DNA from: Candidatus Hydrogenedens sp.
Lineage (GTDB): Bacteria > Hydrogenedentota > Hydrogenedentia > Hydrogenedentales > JAEUWI01
Reading direction: 5' to 3'
DNA: 64,000 nt
Assembly: GCA_016125095.1 (NCBI GenBank)
Contig: WGMK01000010.1
Coordinates: forward strand, 200,343-264,342
Shown here: positions 52,526 to 60,558 of the stretch, in pieces
How the letters are laid out: each line of letters starts with the position of its first letter
How positions within the stretch are numbered: position 1 is the first letter of the stretch
Translations under genes and position numbers: made by a program
Notes under the pieces: model-generated
The model's database searches: none
The model's input: only the letters and a program-made list of their open reading frames with translations
Told to the model about the DNA's origin: nothing

Positions 52526-53273
52526 GCGCGCGGGGCTGCTACTCGTGTTCGCCGTGCTCTCGGGCGCGGCCGCGGCGCAGAATACGGTCGGCGATCCCCT
52601 CGGTCTCGATATCGTCTCCACAATTCAGGATTCCGTAGCACCGGAAAACGTGTCGACCATGCTGGTCGTGGTCTTCCTGATCACGGTCATCTCGCTCGCG
52701 CCCGCATTGCTGGTGATGACCACGTCCTTCACGCGCATTATCGTCGTGCTGGGTTTTCTCCGCCAGGCGCTCGCCACGCAGCAGACGCCCCCCAACCAGG
52801 TGCTGCTCGGGCTCGCGCTGTTCCTCACCTTGTTTATCATGATGCCCACGTACGTGGAGGTGAACAACGAGGCGGTGCAGCCCTACGTCCGCGGCGAAAT
52901 TACCCAGGTCGAGGCCTTCAACCTGGCGCTCGCGCCCGTGCGCGAGTTCATGTTCCGCCAGACCCGGCCCAAAGACCTCGCGCTGTTCCTGCAGATTTCA
53001 GGCGAGGGACGTCCCAACACGCCCGAGGACGTGTCAACGCTGGTGCTGATCCCCGCGTTTGTCGTCAGCGAAATGACGACCGCCTTCCAGATAGGCTTCA
53101 TCATTTACATCCCGTTCCTCATCATCGACATGGTGGTGGCGAGTACGCTGATGGCCATGGGCATGATGATGCTGCCGCCGATTTTCGTCTCGCTGCCGTT
53201 CAAGATTATCATGTTCGTATTGGCCGACGGATGGAGCCTGCTGCTGGGTTCCCTGTCGCGGAGTTTTAACTGA
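52500..53273 (+). CDS. fliP: Flagellar export gate protein FliP
   Basis: 257 aa with a GTG start at 52500 after AAGGAG. A cleavable-type signal peptide (about 1-27) is present, as usual for FliP. 'VMTTSFTRIIVVLGFLRQAL' is the family signature. 'QTPPNQVLLGLALFLTLFIM' and 'FIIYIPFLIIDMVVASTLMA' are further hallmark segments, ending 'ADGWSLLLGSL'. FliP forms the core of the type III export gate with FliQ and FliR. Normally fliQ, fliR and flhB follow, but here a Memo-like gene does, with a one-base overlap. Confidence 0.96.
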   Translation: MNRSAAGLRRAGLLLVFAVLSGAAAAQNTVGDPLGLDIVSTIQDSVAPENVSTMLVVVFLITVISLAPALLVMTTSFTRIIVVLGFLRQALATQQTPPNQVLLGLALFLTLFIMMPTYVEVNNEAVQPYVRGEITQVEAFNLALAPVREFMFRQTRPKDLALFLQISGEGRPNTPEDVSTLVLIPAFVVSEMTTAFQIGFIIYIPFLIIDMVVASTLMAMGMMMLPPIFVSLPFKIIMFVLADGWSLLLGSLSRSFN

Positions 53274-54370
53274 TGCAGTTTTCAAGGGCGGTCCTGATCG
53301 TTCTCGCGGGCCTCGCGCTGTGTGCCCCGGCGCATGCCGTGGGAGACCGGCTGCGCCTGCCTGCCGCGGCCGGCACCTACTACCCGGAAGACCCCTACAC
53401 CCTCCAGGAGTCCGTGAACCGGTACATCGGCAATGCCTCGGCGCCTGCGTTGCCCGGGAGGCTTGTTGCCTGTGTCGTCCCGTATTCGCCGTACGGCCTG
53501 GCCGGCGAAGTCATTGGCGCCGCCTTCAAGCACCTCGAAACCGGCCAGTACGATCGCGTGGTGATAGTGGCGCCGCCGACGAACCAGGAACTCCGCGGCG
53601 CATCCGTGCCCGATGTCGACGCCTACGCCACGCCGCTCGGCTGGGTGCCTATCGATACTGCCGCCGTGAAGAAGCTTGCCTTCTCGCCGCTCATACAGAC
53701 GACCGGCGTAAACTATCAGTCGCGTTCGGGCGGGGTGCACCAGAAAAACGCCAGCATCGAGGTGATCCTGCCATTCCTGCAGCAGAAGCTCGGGCTTTTC
53801 CGGCTGGTCCCCCTGGTCGTTGGCGACATGTTCGAAGGCGACCCGCGCCTGAGCAGTCAGCGCTTCTCGGTGCTGGCCGACGCCCTGAGGGAAGTCGTCG
53901 ACGACCGCACGCTGATCGTTGTCTGCGCGCATTTCACCTACTATGGCGAAGTGTTCGGCTACGCGCCTTTCGGTAATGAAGCCGCCGAGGGCGTGCGCAA
54001 ACTCGACATGGACCTCGTCGACTTCGTGATGAAGCAGGACGGCGCCGCAATGGAGGACGAACTTGCCCGCACGCGCAATATTATGCACGGCCGCAGCGGC
54101 CTGCATGTGCTGATGGACCTGCTCTCCGACGACCTCAAGGGAACGATGGTGGCCTACGACACCACCGGACGCATTACCGGTCGCTGGGAAAACTCCATCA
54201 GCTTCGCGAGTATCCTGTTCACGGACCCAAACGCTCCGGCAAACACGGCACACCCCGAGCGCGCCCTCGAGGCAAAGACACCGAACTCGCCGTCCATTGT
54301 CGAGAAGGCTCCGGAATCCGAACCAGCAGAAGAGTCGGTGCCCGCGCCTGAGCCGGAGACCCAGCCGTAG
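53273..54370 (+). CDS. Exported Memo-family protein (AmmeMemoRadiSam B-like), altered metal site
   Basis: 365 aa with a signal peptide (about 1-22). The Memo fold is recognisable from 'LPAAAGTYYPEDPYTLQESV', 'HQKNASIEVILPFLQQKLG' and the later 'LIVVCAHFTYYGEVFGYAPF'. Several positions usually holding metal ligands look replaced: 'VVPYSPYG' stands where a VPHAGY-type His is normal, and 'VAPPTNQ' where GPSH-type His is normal. A Pro/Glu-rich tail (about 335-365) follows. It is the last gene of the flagellar operon, overlapping fliP by one base. Function unknown; enzymatic activity is doubtful. Confidence 0.8.
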   Translation: MQFSRAVLIVLAGLALCAPAHAVGDRLRLPAAAGTYYPEDPYTLQESVNRYIGNASAPALPGRLVACVVPYSPYGLAGEVIGAAFKHLETGQYDRVVIVAPPTNQELRGASVPDVDAYATPLGWVPIDTAAVKKLAFSPLIQTTGVNYQSRSGGVHQKNASIEVILPFLQQKLGLFRLVPLVVGDMFEGDPRLSSQRFSVLADALREVVDDRTLIVVCAHFTYYGEVFGYAPFGNEAAEGVRKLDMDLVDFVMKQDGAAMEDELARTRNIMHGRSGLHVLMDLLSDDLKGTMVAYDTTGRITGRWENSISFASILFTDPNAPANTAHPERALEAKTPNSPSIVEKAPESEPAEESVPAPEPETQP

Positions 54371-54374
54371 GCCG

Positions 54375-55886
54375 CTACAACGCCACGCCGTAGATGCCGC
54401 CGTACTTCTTCTTCAGGTAATTCAGGAACGGCGCCGCCTCCGGCTCTCTTCCGGTCACATGCGCGATCAGCTGCGTCGGCAGCATGCGCCGTCCCACCCG
54501 GTGCACGTTCGCGCGGAGCCAGCCCAGCAAAGGCGCAAACTCGCCCGCGCCCACGCTCGACCACAACGCCGGCAGGTCGCTTTCAATCTGCTCGAAGAGT
54601 TGCGCCGCGTAGAGATTGCCGAGCGCGTACGTGGGGAAGTAGCCCATCGACCCGTGCGACCAGTGAATGTCCTGCAGGCAACCCCGCGCGTCGTCCGGCA
54701 CGTCGAGGCCCAGGTACTGTTTCATCTTCGCATTCCAGGCCTCCGGCACCTCAGACACCTTCAGCGTGCCCTCGATGAGCGCCACCTCGATCTCGAAGCG
54801 CAGTACGACATGCAGGTTGTAGGTGCACTCGTCGGCCTCCACGCGGATGAGCGAGGGCTCGACGCGGTTGACCGCGCGGAATAGATCCTCGGCGCTGCGG
54901 CCGTCCAGCCTTGGCGCGTGCGTCGCGAGGAACGCCGCGTGGTAGTGCTGCCAGAACGGCAGGCTGCGGCCGATCATGTTCTCCCACATGCGCGATTGCG
55001 ATTCGTGAATGCCGAGCGAAATCGCCTCGGCCAGCACCGTGCGCTGGTCGTGCGGCGCGAATCCCTGTTCATACAGCGCATGGCCGCCCTCGTGTATCGA
55101 GCCCGTCAGCGCCGAGAAGGGTTCGCGCGGATCGACGCGGGTCGTCACACGCACGTCGTGCAAATCGAAATTAATCGTGAACGGATGTACGGACTTGTCC
55201 TGGCGTCCGGCGTCGAAATCGTAGCCCATGTCGCGCAGCACCTGTTCCGTGAACGCCAATTGCGCGGCCTCGTCGTATTCCTGATCGACCCAGCCGAAAT
55301 CACCCTGCGCGCCGCGTTCCGCGATCTTCGCGATGATGTTCGACTGCTCCTCCGCCAGCGGGGTGAAAATACCCCGCACCTGCGCCGCCGTCATGTCGCG
55401 TTCGTACTCGTCCAGCAGCGCGTCGTAGGGCGAATCCTCGTAGCCCAGGTACTCCGCCTTCTGGCGAAGCAGTTCGACGATGGTATCGAGGTGCGGCTGA
55501 AAGGTTTTGAAGTCGCTTTCCTTGCGCGCGCGCGTCCACGCCTCATAGGCCTTGCTCTGCTCCTCGGCAAACTTCTCGACAAACTCCGCAGGCACCTTCG
55601 TGGCTTTTGCATAGTCGTAGCTGGTCTCATCCACCAGGATGCGATCGTCCGGCGCGAGCTCATCCAGCCGCTCGGTCAGGGTATCCAGCAGTCCGCCCAT
55701 GGCCTCCGAGGTGAACATGCGGTGCGCAAGCGAGGACAACGTGGCCAGCTGGCGGCCCCGCGCCGGCGCCGCCTTCGGGGGCATGAACACTTCCTGATCC
55801 CAGTGCAGCACCGACACCGCCGCTCTCAGGTCGATGACTTCGCCCGTCTTCGCCTTCAGTTCCGCAAGCAATTCCGAGGTGTTCAT
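54375..55886 (-). CDS. Carboxypeptidase, M32 (Taq) family
   Basis: 503 aa, normal length. 'GSIHEGGHALYEQGF' holds the HEXXH zinc motif. 'GIHESQSRMWENMIGRS' supplies the third ligand region, and 'RVEADECTYNLHVVLRFEIE' is another family station. The all-alpha fold removes C-terminal residues from peptides, cytoplasmically. It is convergent with the Memo-like gene with a four-base gap. An N-terminal coiled region opens 'MNTSELLAELKAKTG'. Confidence 0.95.
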   Translation of the reverse strand: MNTSELLAELKAKTGEVIDLRAAVSVLHWDQEVFMPPKAAPARGRQLATLSSLAHRMFTSEAMGGLLDTLTERLDELAPDDRILVDETSYDYAKATKVPAEFVEKFAEEQSKAYEAWTRARKESDFKTFQPHLDTIVELLRQKAEYLGYEDSPYDALLDEYERDMTAAQVRGIFTPLAEEQSNIIAKIAERGAQGDFGWVDQEYDEAAQLAFTEQVLRDMGYDFDAGRQDKSVHPFTINFDLHDVRVTTRVDPREPFSALTGSIHEGGHALYEQGFAPHDQRTVLAEAISLGIHESQSRMWENMIGRSLPFWQHYHAAFLATHAPRLDGRSAEDLFRAVNRVEPSLIRVEADECTYNLHVVLRFEIEVALIEGTLKVSEVPEAWNAKMKQYLGLDVPDDARGCLQDIHWSHGSMGYFPTYALGNLYAAQLFEQIESDLPALWSSVGAGEFAPLLGWLRANVHRVGRRMLPTQLIAHVTGREPEAAPFLNYLKKKYGGIYGVAL

Positions 55887-56041
55887 TCAACGTACTCCCA
55901 AGCGATTTAGTGGTGTTCTGGCTCCCAAGTGTATGTCAACCGGCACGGTTTCGGAAAGCCCGCGGCGTGTAACGATTCGACCGAACGCGAGTACCGTATG
56001 CAGGAGCCGCGATGGGCGCGGAACCGCGGGAGGTAACCAGA

Positions 56042-56164
56042 ATGTTTGCACAAGACCTGACCGAACTGATTACGACGTTTGTCGATGAATTGCTGACGCT
56101 GGTGTTCGGATTCGTGTCCGATCTGCTCGAGGGAATCCTGGGCGTGTTCTCGAATTCGTTCTAG
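56042..56164 (+). CDS. Small amphipathic peptide 1, 40 aa
   Basis: 40 aa, opening 'MFAQDLTELITTFVDELL' and ending in 'LEGILGVFSNSF'. Leu, Val and Phe recur every three to four residues with acidic residues between, so one long amphipathic helix is expected. GGGAGG lies nine bases upstream. It is first in an array of four. No family is recognised. Charge is net negative, unlike typical antimicrobial peptides. Membrane-surface or self-assembling roles are possible but unproven. Confidence 0.6.
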   Translation: MFAQDLTELITTFVDELLTLVFGFVSDLLEGILGVFSNSF

Positions 56165-56237
56165 ACGTCATCGGAAATAAACGCGCTCGGCGGCATGCCG
56201 CTGCCGGCGCAGGGCAACAACGACGGAGGAAAAAACC

Positions 56238-56351
56238 ATGGACATCTTCAACAGCATCGTCGAATTACTGCAGAACCTGTTCGACCAGATTCTCGAGCTG
56301 CTGGCTCCGCTGCTCGAGCTGTTGGGCGTCGGCGGCGAAGACAACGCCTAA
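56238..56351 (+). CDS. Small amphipathic peptide 2, 37 aa
   Basis: 37 aa, starting 'MDIFNSIVELLQNLFDQI' and carrying 'PLLELLG' near the end. GGAGG precedes the ATG by 10 bases. A strong terminator follows 21 bases after the stop. It aligns without internal gaps for its first 20 residues with the third peptide. In the shared segment Pro-Leu-Leu-Glu-Leu, the codons differ only at synonymous positions (CTG/CTT, GAG/GAA, CTG/TTG), which supports selection on protein sequence. Family unknown. Confidence 0.7.
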   Translation: MDIFNSIVELLQNLFDQILELLAPLLELLGVGGEDNA

Positions 56352-56372
56352 CCGTACGCCATAGCGCCGCGG

Positions 56373-56410
56373 CACCGGCCTCCCGCAAGGGAGGCCGGTG
56401 TCTTTTTTTT
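56373..56410 (+). terminator. Strong intrinsic terminator after small peptide 2
   Basis: CACCGGCCTCCC and GGGAGGCCGGTG form a perfect 12-base stem with a GCAA tetraloop, followed by TCTTTTTTTT. Confidence 0.9.
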
Positions 56411-56433
56411 GGCTCCGCGCGTGCCTGCGCTCG

Positions 56434-56442
56434 TGGTATGAT
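56434..56442 (+). promoter_or_regulatory. Extended -10 promoter element before small peptide 3
   Basis: TGGTATGAT (TG-N plus TATGAT) just past the terminator and 64 bases before the third ATG, implying that peptide 3 has its own transcript. Confidence 0.5.
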
Positions 56443-56506
56443 CCGCTCAGTGGCTTGAAACGTTTCCGCCGCACGGGCGGAAGCCAACCGAAGTGGAGGG
56501 TATGCC

Positions 56507-56614
56507 ATGTCGATCATTGATCAGCTTGTCGCCTTGCTCGAGAATTTCATCACGCAATTGATAGAAATTCTGCTGCCGCTTCTCGAATTGATGGGGGGCT
56601 CCATCGACGCCTGA
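56507..56614 (+). CDS. Small amphipathic peptide 3, 35 aa
   Basis: 35 aa, starting 'MSIIDQLVALLENFITQL' and ending 'PLLELMGGSIDA'. It is a paralogue of peptide 2 by position-for-position similarity. GGAGGG lies upstream at 56495-56500. A hairpin with a weak T run follows. The ATG at 56504 is out of this frame and gives a different, non-homologous reading. Function unknown. Confidence 0.7.
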   Translation: MSIIDQLVALLENFITQLIEILLPLLELMGGSIDA

Positions 56615-56636
56615 CCTCGACACTGAGACCGTTCGC

Positions 56637-56670
56637 GCGCCGGGTGCTTGGTTCACCCGGCGCATTTCCT
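56637..56670 (+). terminator. Hairpin after small peptide 3
   Basis: GCGCCGGGTG pairs with CACCCGGCGC (10 bases, 7-base loop), followed by ATTTCCTTT. It is weaker than the preceding terminator. Confidence 0.55.
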
Positions 56671-56726
56671 TTAGCATACCTGCAAGCGAGCGGGGGGAAG
56701 GATCAATCCCCGAGAGGAGTCATTTC

Positions 56727-56828
56727 ATGGGAATCGCGGAATACTTCGTGGCCGTCTTCGTGCAATTGCTGGGGTTCGCCTTCGGACTCCTCAGGCTCCT
56801 CGTCAACGGCCCGTTCCCGTTGTTCTAG
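56727..56828 (+). CDS. Small hydrophobic peptide 4, 33 aa
   Basis: 33 aa: 'MGIAEYFVAVFVQLLGFA' then 'FGLLRLLVNGPFPLF'. It is more hydrophobic and aromatic than peptides 1-3, with one Arg, and could span or lie on a membrane. GAGAGGAG precedes the ATG. It ends 12 bases before the tail of dcd on the other strand. Its relation to peptides 1-3 is positional rather than clear in sequence; the end resembles the tail of the 46-residue ORF at 26884 in character only. Confidence 0.55.
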   Translation: MGIAEYFVAVFVQLLGFAFGLLRLLVNGPFPLF

Positions 56829-56840
56829 ACGGCACCAAGG

Positions 56841-57374
56841 CTAGCGGTTTTCAACGTCCATGTGCACGCGCGAACCGGTCGTGTCGCGCTGCCCCTGGTA
56901 CTTGCCGTCGTAGGGCTGCAGGACACAGGCGTCCGCTCGCGCAATCACGAGCTGGCAGATGCGCCGCCCCGCCTGAATCTTCATCGGCGCGCTGTTGGCG
57001 TTGTACAGCTCCAGCGTAATCGCCCCCTTGAAGCCCGGGTCTACCCAGCCCGCGTTCTGAATGAACAGGCCGCTGCGCCCCACCGAACTGCGCCCCTCCA
57101 CGAAGGCCGTCAGGTCGTCCGGCAGCTCGATGTATTCCGCCGTGGTCGCCAGCACGAAGCCGTGCGTCGGCACGATGAACTCGTCCGTTTCCGTCCGGTC
57201 GTACTCGATCTCGTCCGCCAGCGAATATACGCCGTTCGTCGGCTTGGGCACGAGAAACGAACGCCCCAGCCGCAGATCGACCGAAGCCGGCCCGATCTGC
57301 ACATCGTCCAGCGGCTCAATCACCAGCGTTCGGTCGGCCAGCATCGACCGTATGGTACCGTCGGAGAGAATCAT
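56841..57374 (-). CDS. dcd: dCTP deaminase
   Basis: 177 aa. 'VQIGPASVDLRLGRSFLVP' and 'FVEGRSSVGRSGLFIQNAGW' followed by 'VDPGFKGAITLELYN' are the trimeric dUTPase/dCTP deaminase signatures, including the catalytic Glu in the last block. It converts dCTP to dUTP for thymidylate synthesis. A bifunctional form releasing dUMP cannot be excluded. It is divergent from the methyltransferase gene and convergent with the small-peptide array. Confidence 0.95.
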   Translation of the reverse strand: MILSDGTIRSMLADRTLVIEPLDDVQIGPASVDLRLGRSFLVPKPTNGVYSLADEIEYDRTETDEFIVPTHGFVLATTAEYIELPDDLTAFVEGRSSVGRSGLFIQNAGWVDPGFKGAITLELYNANSAPMKIQAGRRICQLVIARADACVLQPYDGKYQGQRDTTGSRVHMDVENR

Positions 57375-57405
57375 GCGCTCCGCACCTCCCTGTTGAATGC
57401 GCGCG

Positions 57406-57414
57406 AGAATAGCA
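57406..57414 (-). promoter_or_regulatory. Extended -10 element upstream of dcd
   Basis: Minus strand TGCTATTCT (TG-N plus TATTCT), about 32 bases before the dcd ATG. Confidence 0.4.
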
Positions 57415-57450
57415 TGCCGGAACCGCCTTGGTAAAAACCCCGCGTCCGGC

Positions 57451-57480
57451 TTTCCGCGCGCACTTGGCGTTCCGTATACT
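57451..57480 (+). promoter_or_regulatory. Candidate promoter of the methyltransferase-epimerase pair
   Basis: TTTCCG, 18 bases, TATACT, 27 bases before the GTG start at 57507. The -10 is good, the -35 weak. Confidence 0.4.
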
Positions 57481-57506
57481 TCCCCGGCGTTAAGCTGGAG
57501 AACTGC

Positions 57507-58298
57507 GTGGCACTCTTATCTGAAATCCGAGGCGGCAAGGAAGACCTCGCGCTCGATGTCGAGGAACTGCGCCGCAAGCTCGGCCCGGTCAAGGTCGGCC
57601 TGATCGACCTCTGGATCCGGGAAGTGAACGGCCCACTCGACGACCTCCTCCGCCGTCACACCCCCGAGGGCTGCCTGCTGCTCGACATCGGCTGCAGCCG
57701 CGGCGACCCCGATCTCCCGTCGCTCCATCGCGCCCGGTTGTCCGTCGGGGCCGACCTCGACTTGCTGGGCCTGCGCGCCAATACCATCGATTCGGCCTGC
57801 CTGCTGGCTCCGATGGGCCGGCTCCCCTTTCCCGACAATACCTTCGACGTGGTGGTCTGCAAGTGGGTGCTCGAGCACCTCGAGCACCCCGCGGAAGACC
57901 TTGCCGAGATCTGCCGCGTGCTGCGCCCCGGCGGCGCGCTGGTCGCCCTCACGCCAAATGCCTACAGCCTCTTCACGCTCATCTCGCGGGTGCTGTCGCA
58001 CCGGCTCAAGCAGTTACTGAAGGGACGCATGTTCGGCGGGCACGAGGAGGACACGTTCCGCACCTGGTATCGCGCCAACGCCCGCACCGAACTGCTGCGC
58101 CTGTCCCGCAACGCCGGACTGCGCGAGGCGCACTACGAGCTGCTGCCCGGCATGTTCACCTTTTTTATTTTCTCCGGTCCCCTGGCGCGCCTGGTTCGGC
58201 GGCTCGAACTGATCCAGGCCCGGATACCCGGCCTGCGCGGGGCCTGCACTTATATATTGGCCGCCTGGCAAAAGCCGGGTGTGGGGGAGATGCCATGA
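57507..58298 (+). CDS. Class I SAM-dependent methyltransferase
   Basis: 263 aa with a GTG start. The SAM-binding core contains 'LLDIGCSRGDPDLPSLH' (motif I) and 'LPFPDNTFDVVVCKWVLEHL' (post-I/II), as in UbiE-like Methyltransf_11 proteins. 'RVLRPGGALVALTPN' is motif III-like. The substrate is unknown; linkage to a sugar epimerase suggests glycan or lipid-linked sugar modification. The stop overlaps the epimerase start (ATGA), so they are co-translated. Confidence 0.9.
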   Translation: MALLSEIRGGKEDLALDVEELRRKLGPVKVGLIDLWIREVNGPLDDLLRRHTPEGCLLLDIGCSRGDPDLPSLHRARLSVGADLDLLGLRANTIDSACLLAPMGRLPFPDNTFDVVVCKWVLEHLEHPAEDLAEICRVLRPGGALVALTPNAYSLFTLISRVLSHRLKQLLKGRMFGGHEEDTFRTWYRANARTELLRLSRNAGLREAHYELLPGMFTFFIFSGPLARLVRRLELIQARIPGLRGACTYILAAWQKPGVGEMP

Positions 58299-59242
58299 GC
58301 TGGAACGGCAAGACGGTCACCGTAACCGGGGCGGCGGGCTTTATCGGCAGCCACCTGACCGAGCGGCTTCTCGCGGAGGGCGCGCGCGTACGCGCGATGA
58401 CCCACGGTCGCCCGGGGCACTTGGCCGGCATCGAGCACCCCGGCCTCACCCTGCACGACGGCTGCCTGCTCGACGAGGCCTACGTCCGGCAATGCATCGA
58501 GGGCGCGCAGGGCGTGTTCCACCTCGGCGCTGTCACCAGTGTGGCCTATTCCTACGACCACCCCGAGGAGACCGTGCGCACCAACGTCATCGGTACGCTG
58601 AACGTTTGCGCGGCGGCGCGCGATGCCGGGATTGAGCGACTCGTGCATACCTCTACGGCGGGCGCCTATGGCAACGCCGAGGGCGACCGGCCGATTACCG
58701 AAGCCCATCCGCTCCGCGGCTGCAACCCCTACACCGCAGCCAAAATCGGAGGCGACCGCGTCGCCGAGACCTACCACCTTTCTTACGACCTCCCGGTAAC
58801 CACCGTTCGGCTGTTCAACGTGTTCGGCCCGCGGATGGGGGCCTACCTCATCATGCCGTCCATCATCAGCCAGCTGCTGGCGGGGCCGGAGCTGAGACTC
58901 GGCGACCTCACCCCGACGCGCACCTTTACGTTTGTGGACGACATCGTCGACGGTTTCCTGCGTGCGTCGCTCGCTCCGGGCGGCGTGGGCGAGCTGGTGC
59001 ATTTCGGCGCCGAGCGGGTCATTTCCATGCAAGAGCTGGTCGATCTCATCGCCGGACTCATGGGCGTCGAGTACCAGCTCATTCAGGATGCCGCCCGGCT
59101 GCGCCCTGCGAAAAGTGAAATATTCCGCGTGCGCGTGGACAGCTCCAAGGCGCGCGAACTGCTGGGATGGCAGCCAACCATTGGACTGGAAGAGGGGTTG
59201 CGTCGGACCATCGACTGGATGCGACAGGCGCAGACCGGTTGA
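58295..59242 (+). CDS. NAD-dependent nucleotide-sugar epimerase/dehydratase (SDR)
   Basis: 315 aa from the ATG at 58295. 'VTVTGAAGFIGSHLTERLLA' is the NAD-binding motif of extended SDRs. The catalytic Ser/Thr lies in 'VHTSTAGAYG'. The usual YxxxK appears as 'NPYTAAKIGGDRVAETY', so Tyr and Lys are present. It probably interconverts or dehydrates a nucleotide sugar for surface polysaccharide, consistent with the export genes that follow. It is translationally coupled to the methyltransferase. Confidence 0.93.
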   Translation: MSWNGKTVTVTGAAGFIGSHLTERLLAEGARVRAMTHGRPGHLAGIEHPGLTLHDGCLLDEAYVRQCIEGAQGVFHLGAVTSVAYSYDHPEETVRTNVIGTLNVCAAARDAGIERLVHTSTAGAYGNAEGDRPITEAHPLRGCNPYTAAKIGGDRVAETYHLSYDLPVTTVRLFNVFGPRMGAYLIMPSIISQLLAGPELRLGDLTPTRTFTFVDDIVDGFLRASLAPGGVGELVHFGAERVISMQELVDLIAGLMGVEYQLIQDAARLRPAKSEIFRVRVDSSKARELLGWQPTIGLEEGLRRTIDWMRQAQTG

Positions 59243-59341
59243 TTGTCAAGCAAATACCCCTCGCAAGAGACCGGTTTAGCCTACGTTTCTCCCCTTTCTT
59301 TACTCAAGATGTCCGATGCACTTAACCCGGATATCCGGGGT

Positions 59342-59370
59342 TTGCTTCTTTTATCGGGTTGCGCTATCAT
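59342..59370 (+). promoter_or_regulatory. Sigma-70 promoter of the exopolysaccharide operon
   Basis: TTGCTT, exactly 17 bases, TATCAT in the 203-base gap before the next gene. The leader would be about 70 bases. Confidence 0.6.
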
Positions 59371-59445
59371 GTCGCTGCGGAATGTGCTTCAATCTATGCA
59401 ATTCAGTGAATTGTGTGAAGCGAACTTGGAAGGGGAATCGAGTCG

Positions 59446-60453
59446 TTGCCGGTAAGCGCGGAAAATAGGCGCATCGGAATCGTGTTCCTTCTGGGCACGG
59501 TACTGCTGCTTAGTGCGCAGGGCCGCGCTGGCGAAGTGCGCCAATACGGCGACTACTTCCGCGACAAGTACATCGTCCATGCGACGGAAGAAGACGGCAC
59601 CGTGACCATCCGCATGACCACCCTCGACCGCGCGACGGGCGGGCCGGACGCCTCGAAGAAGGCGGGCGGACGCCGGGCGACCAGCGAAGACGAGACCATC
59701 ATCCGCTACTACAAGGAAGAGTACCTGGCCTCCATCCGTAGCGAAATCCTACTGCCCGCGCCGCCGAACTACGTGAAGAACCCTGGCCGCATGTACCGGA
59801 TTACCGTTCAGGGCCTCGAACTCGACCCCTATTTCAACGTCGCCTACGACGTGAACGCCGCGGACGTGCTCGATTCCATCGAGTACCAGTTCAAGAAGAT
59901 GGTGTCCCGCCATGAGGGCATCTACCGCGACGCCCTGTACTACGGCATGCTGCTCGGCATGCGGGCGCTGAACGAGGCTCAACGTTTGCCTGCCCGGCTC
60001 CCGCTCACCGTCGAGAAGAGCAAGGTCGGCGAGGTCCGCCTGTCCGGACCTTTCCTCGAAGGTAGAGAGATTCCCAAACTGCAGCGCTTCACCTCGGTCG
60101 AAGAGGGCGCATCCTACAAGCAGTTCTTCGACAATCCCCTGGTAACGCGCTTTCACTTGCCCCAGCCCGAGCCGGCGGAGAAACCGAGCCGGATTGACGC
60201 CGGTCTCAAGCGATTCGGCGACGAAGAGCGTCTGGCGCCCCGCGCCTACGATTTCCGCTCCGAGCGACTCCGGGGCCTGCGCGATCCCCGCCGCGGCAAG
60301 GACACGCCGGGCATCCCCGTTGCGCCACTCGCCGAGCGCAATTCCCCGCTTTATCCCGTAGGGGTGGTGGCGGATTATGATGAACTGCAAACCGGACGCG
60401 CAGCGGTGCCCCCGCTCAGCGACCTGACCCTGGAACCCCGTTTGGGCTATTAA
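59446..60453 (+). CDS. Exported protein of unknown function, exopolysaccharide locus
   Basis: 335 aa from the TTG at 59446, supported by GGAAGGGGAA nine bases upstream. The N-terminus is a signal peptide (about 8-27: 'RIGIVFLLGTVLLLSAQGRA'). The mature part is hydrophilic, with many Arg and Tyr, e.g. 'VRQYGDYFRDKYIVHATEED' and 'SRHEGIYRDALYYGMLLGMR'. No family is recognised. It precedes a Wza-like exporter and a Wzc-like protein, separated from them by a terminator-like hairpin, so a periplasmic role in polysaccharide export is inferred. Confidence 0.75.
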   Translation: MPVSAENRRIGIVFLLGTVLLLSAQGRAGEVRQYGDYFRDKYIVHATEEDGTVTIRMTTLDRATGGPDASKKAGGRRATSEDETIIRYYKEEYLASIRSEILLPAPPNYVKNPGRMYRITVQGLELDPYFNVAYDVNAADVLDSIEYQFKKMVSRHEGIYRDALYYGMLLGMRALNEAQRLPARLPLTVEKSKVGEVRLSGPFLEGREIPKLQRFTSVEEGASYKQFFDNPLVTRFHLPQPEPAEKPSRIDAGLKRFGDEERLAPRAYDFRSERLRGLRDPRRGKDTPGIPVAPLAERNSPLYPVGVVADYDELQTGRAAVPPLSDLTLEPRLGY

Positions 60454-60484
60454 AACCCTGCGCCGCTTGGCGGATGGTTTTTTT
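60453..60484 (+). terminator. Terminator-like hairpin between the first exopolysaccharide genes
   Basis: AAACC and CGCC pair with GGCG and GGTTT around a GCTT loop with a 3/3 internal loop, followed by TTTTTTT. It may attenuate transcription into the exporter gene. Confidence 0.6.
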
Positions 60485-60558
60485 GATACAGTATCGCGGA
60501 AAGAGTGAACGGACCACCGGGCGGAAACGCCCATGACTGACGGACTCGGAGACATCGC

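Noticed and set aside
56504..56510. Alternative start ATG three bases before small peptide 3
   Set aside because: It is in another frame and gives a peptide with no similarity to peptide 2, while the ATG at 56507 yields the paralogous sequence.
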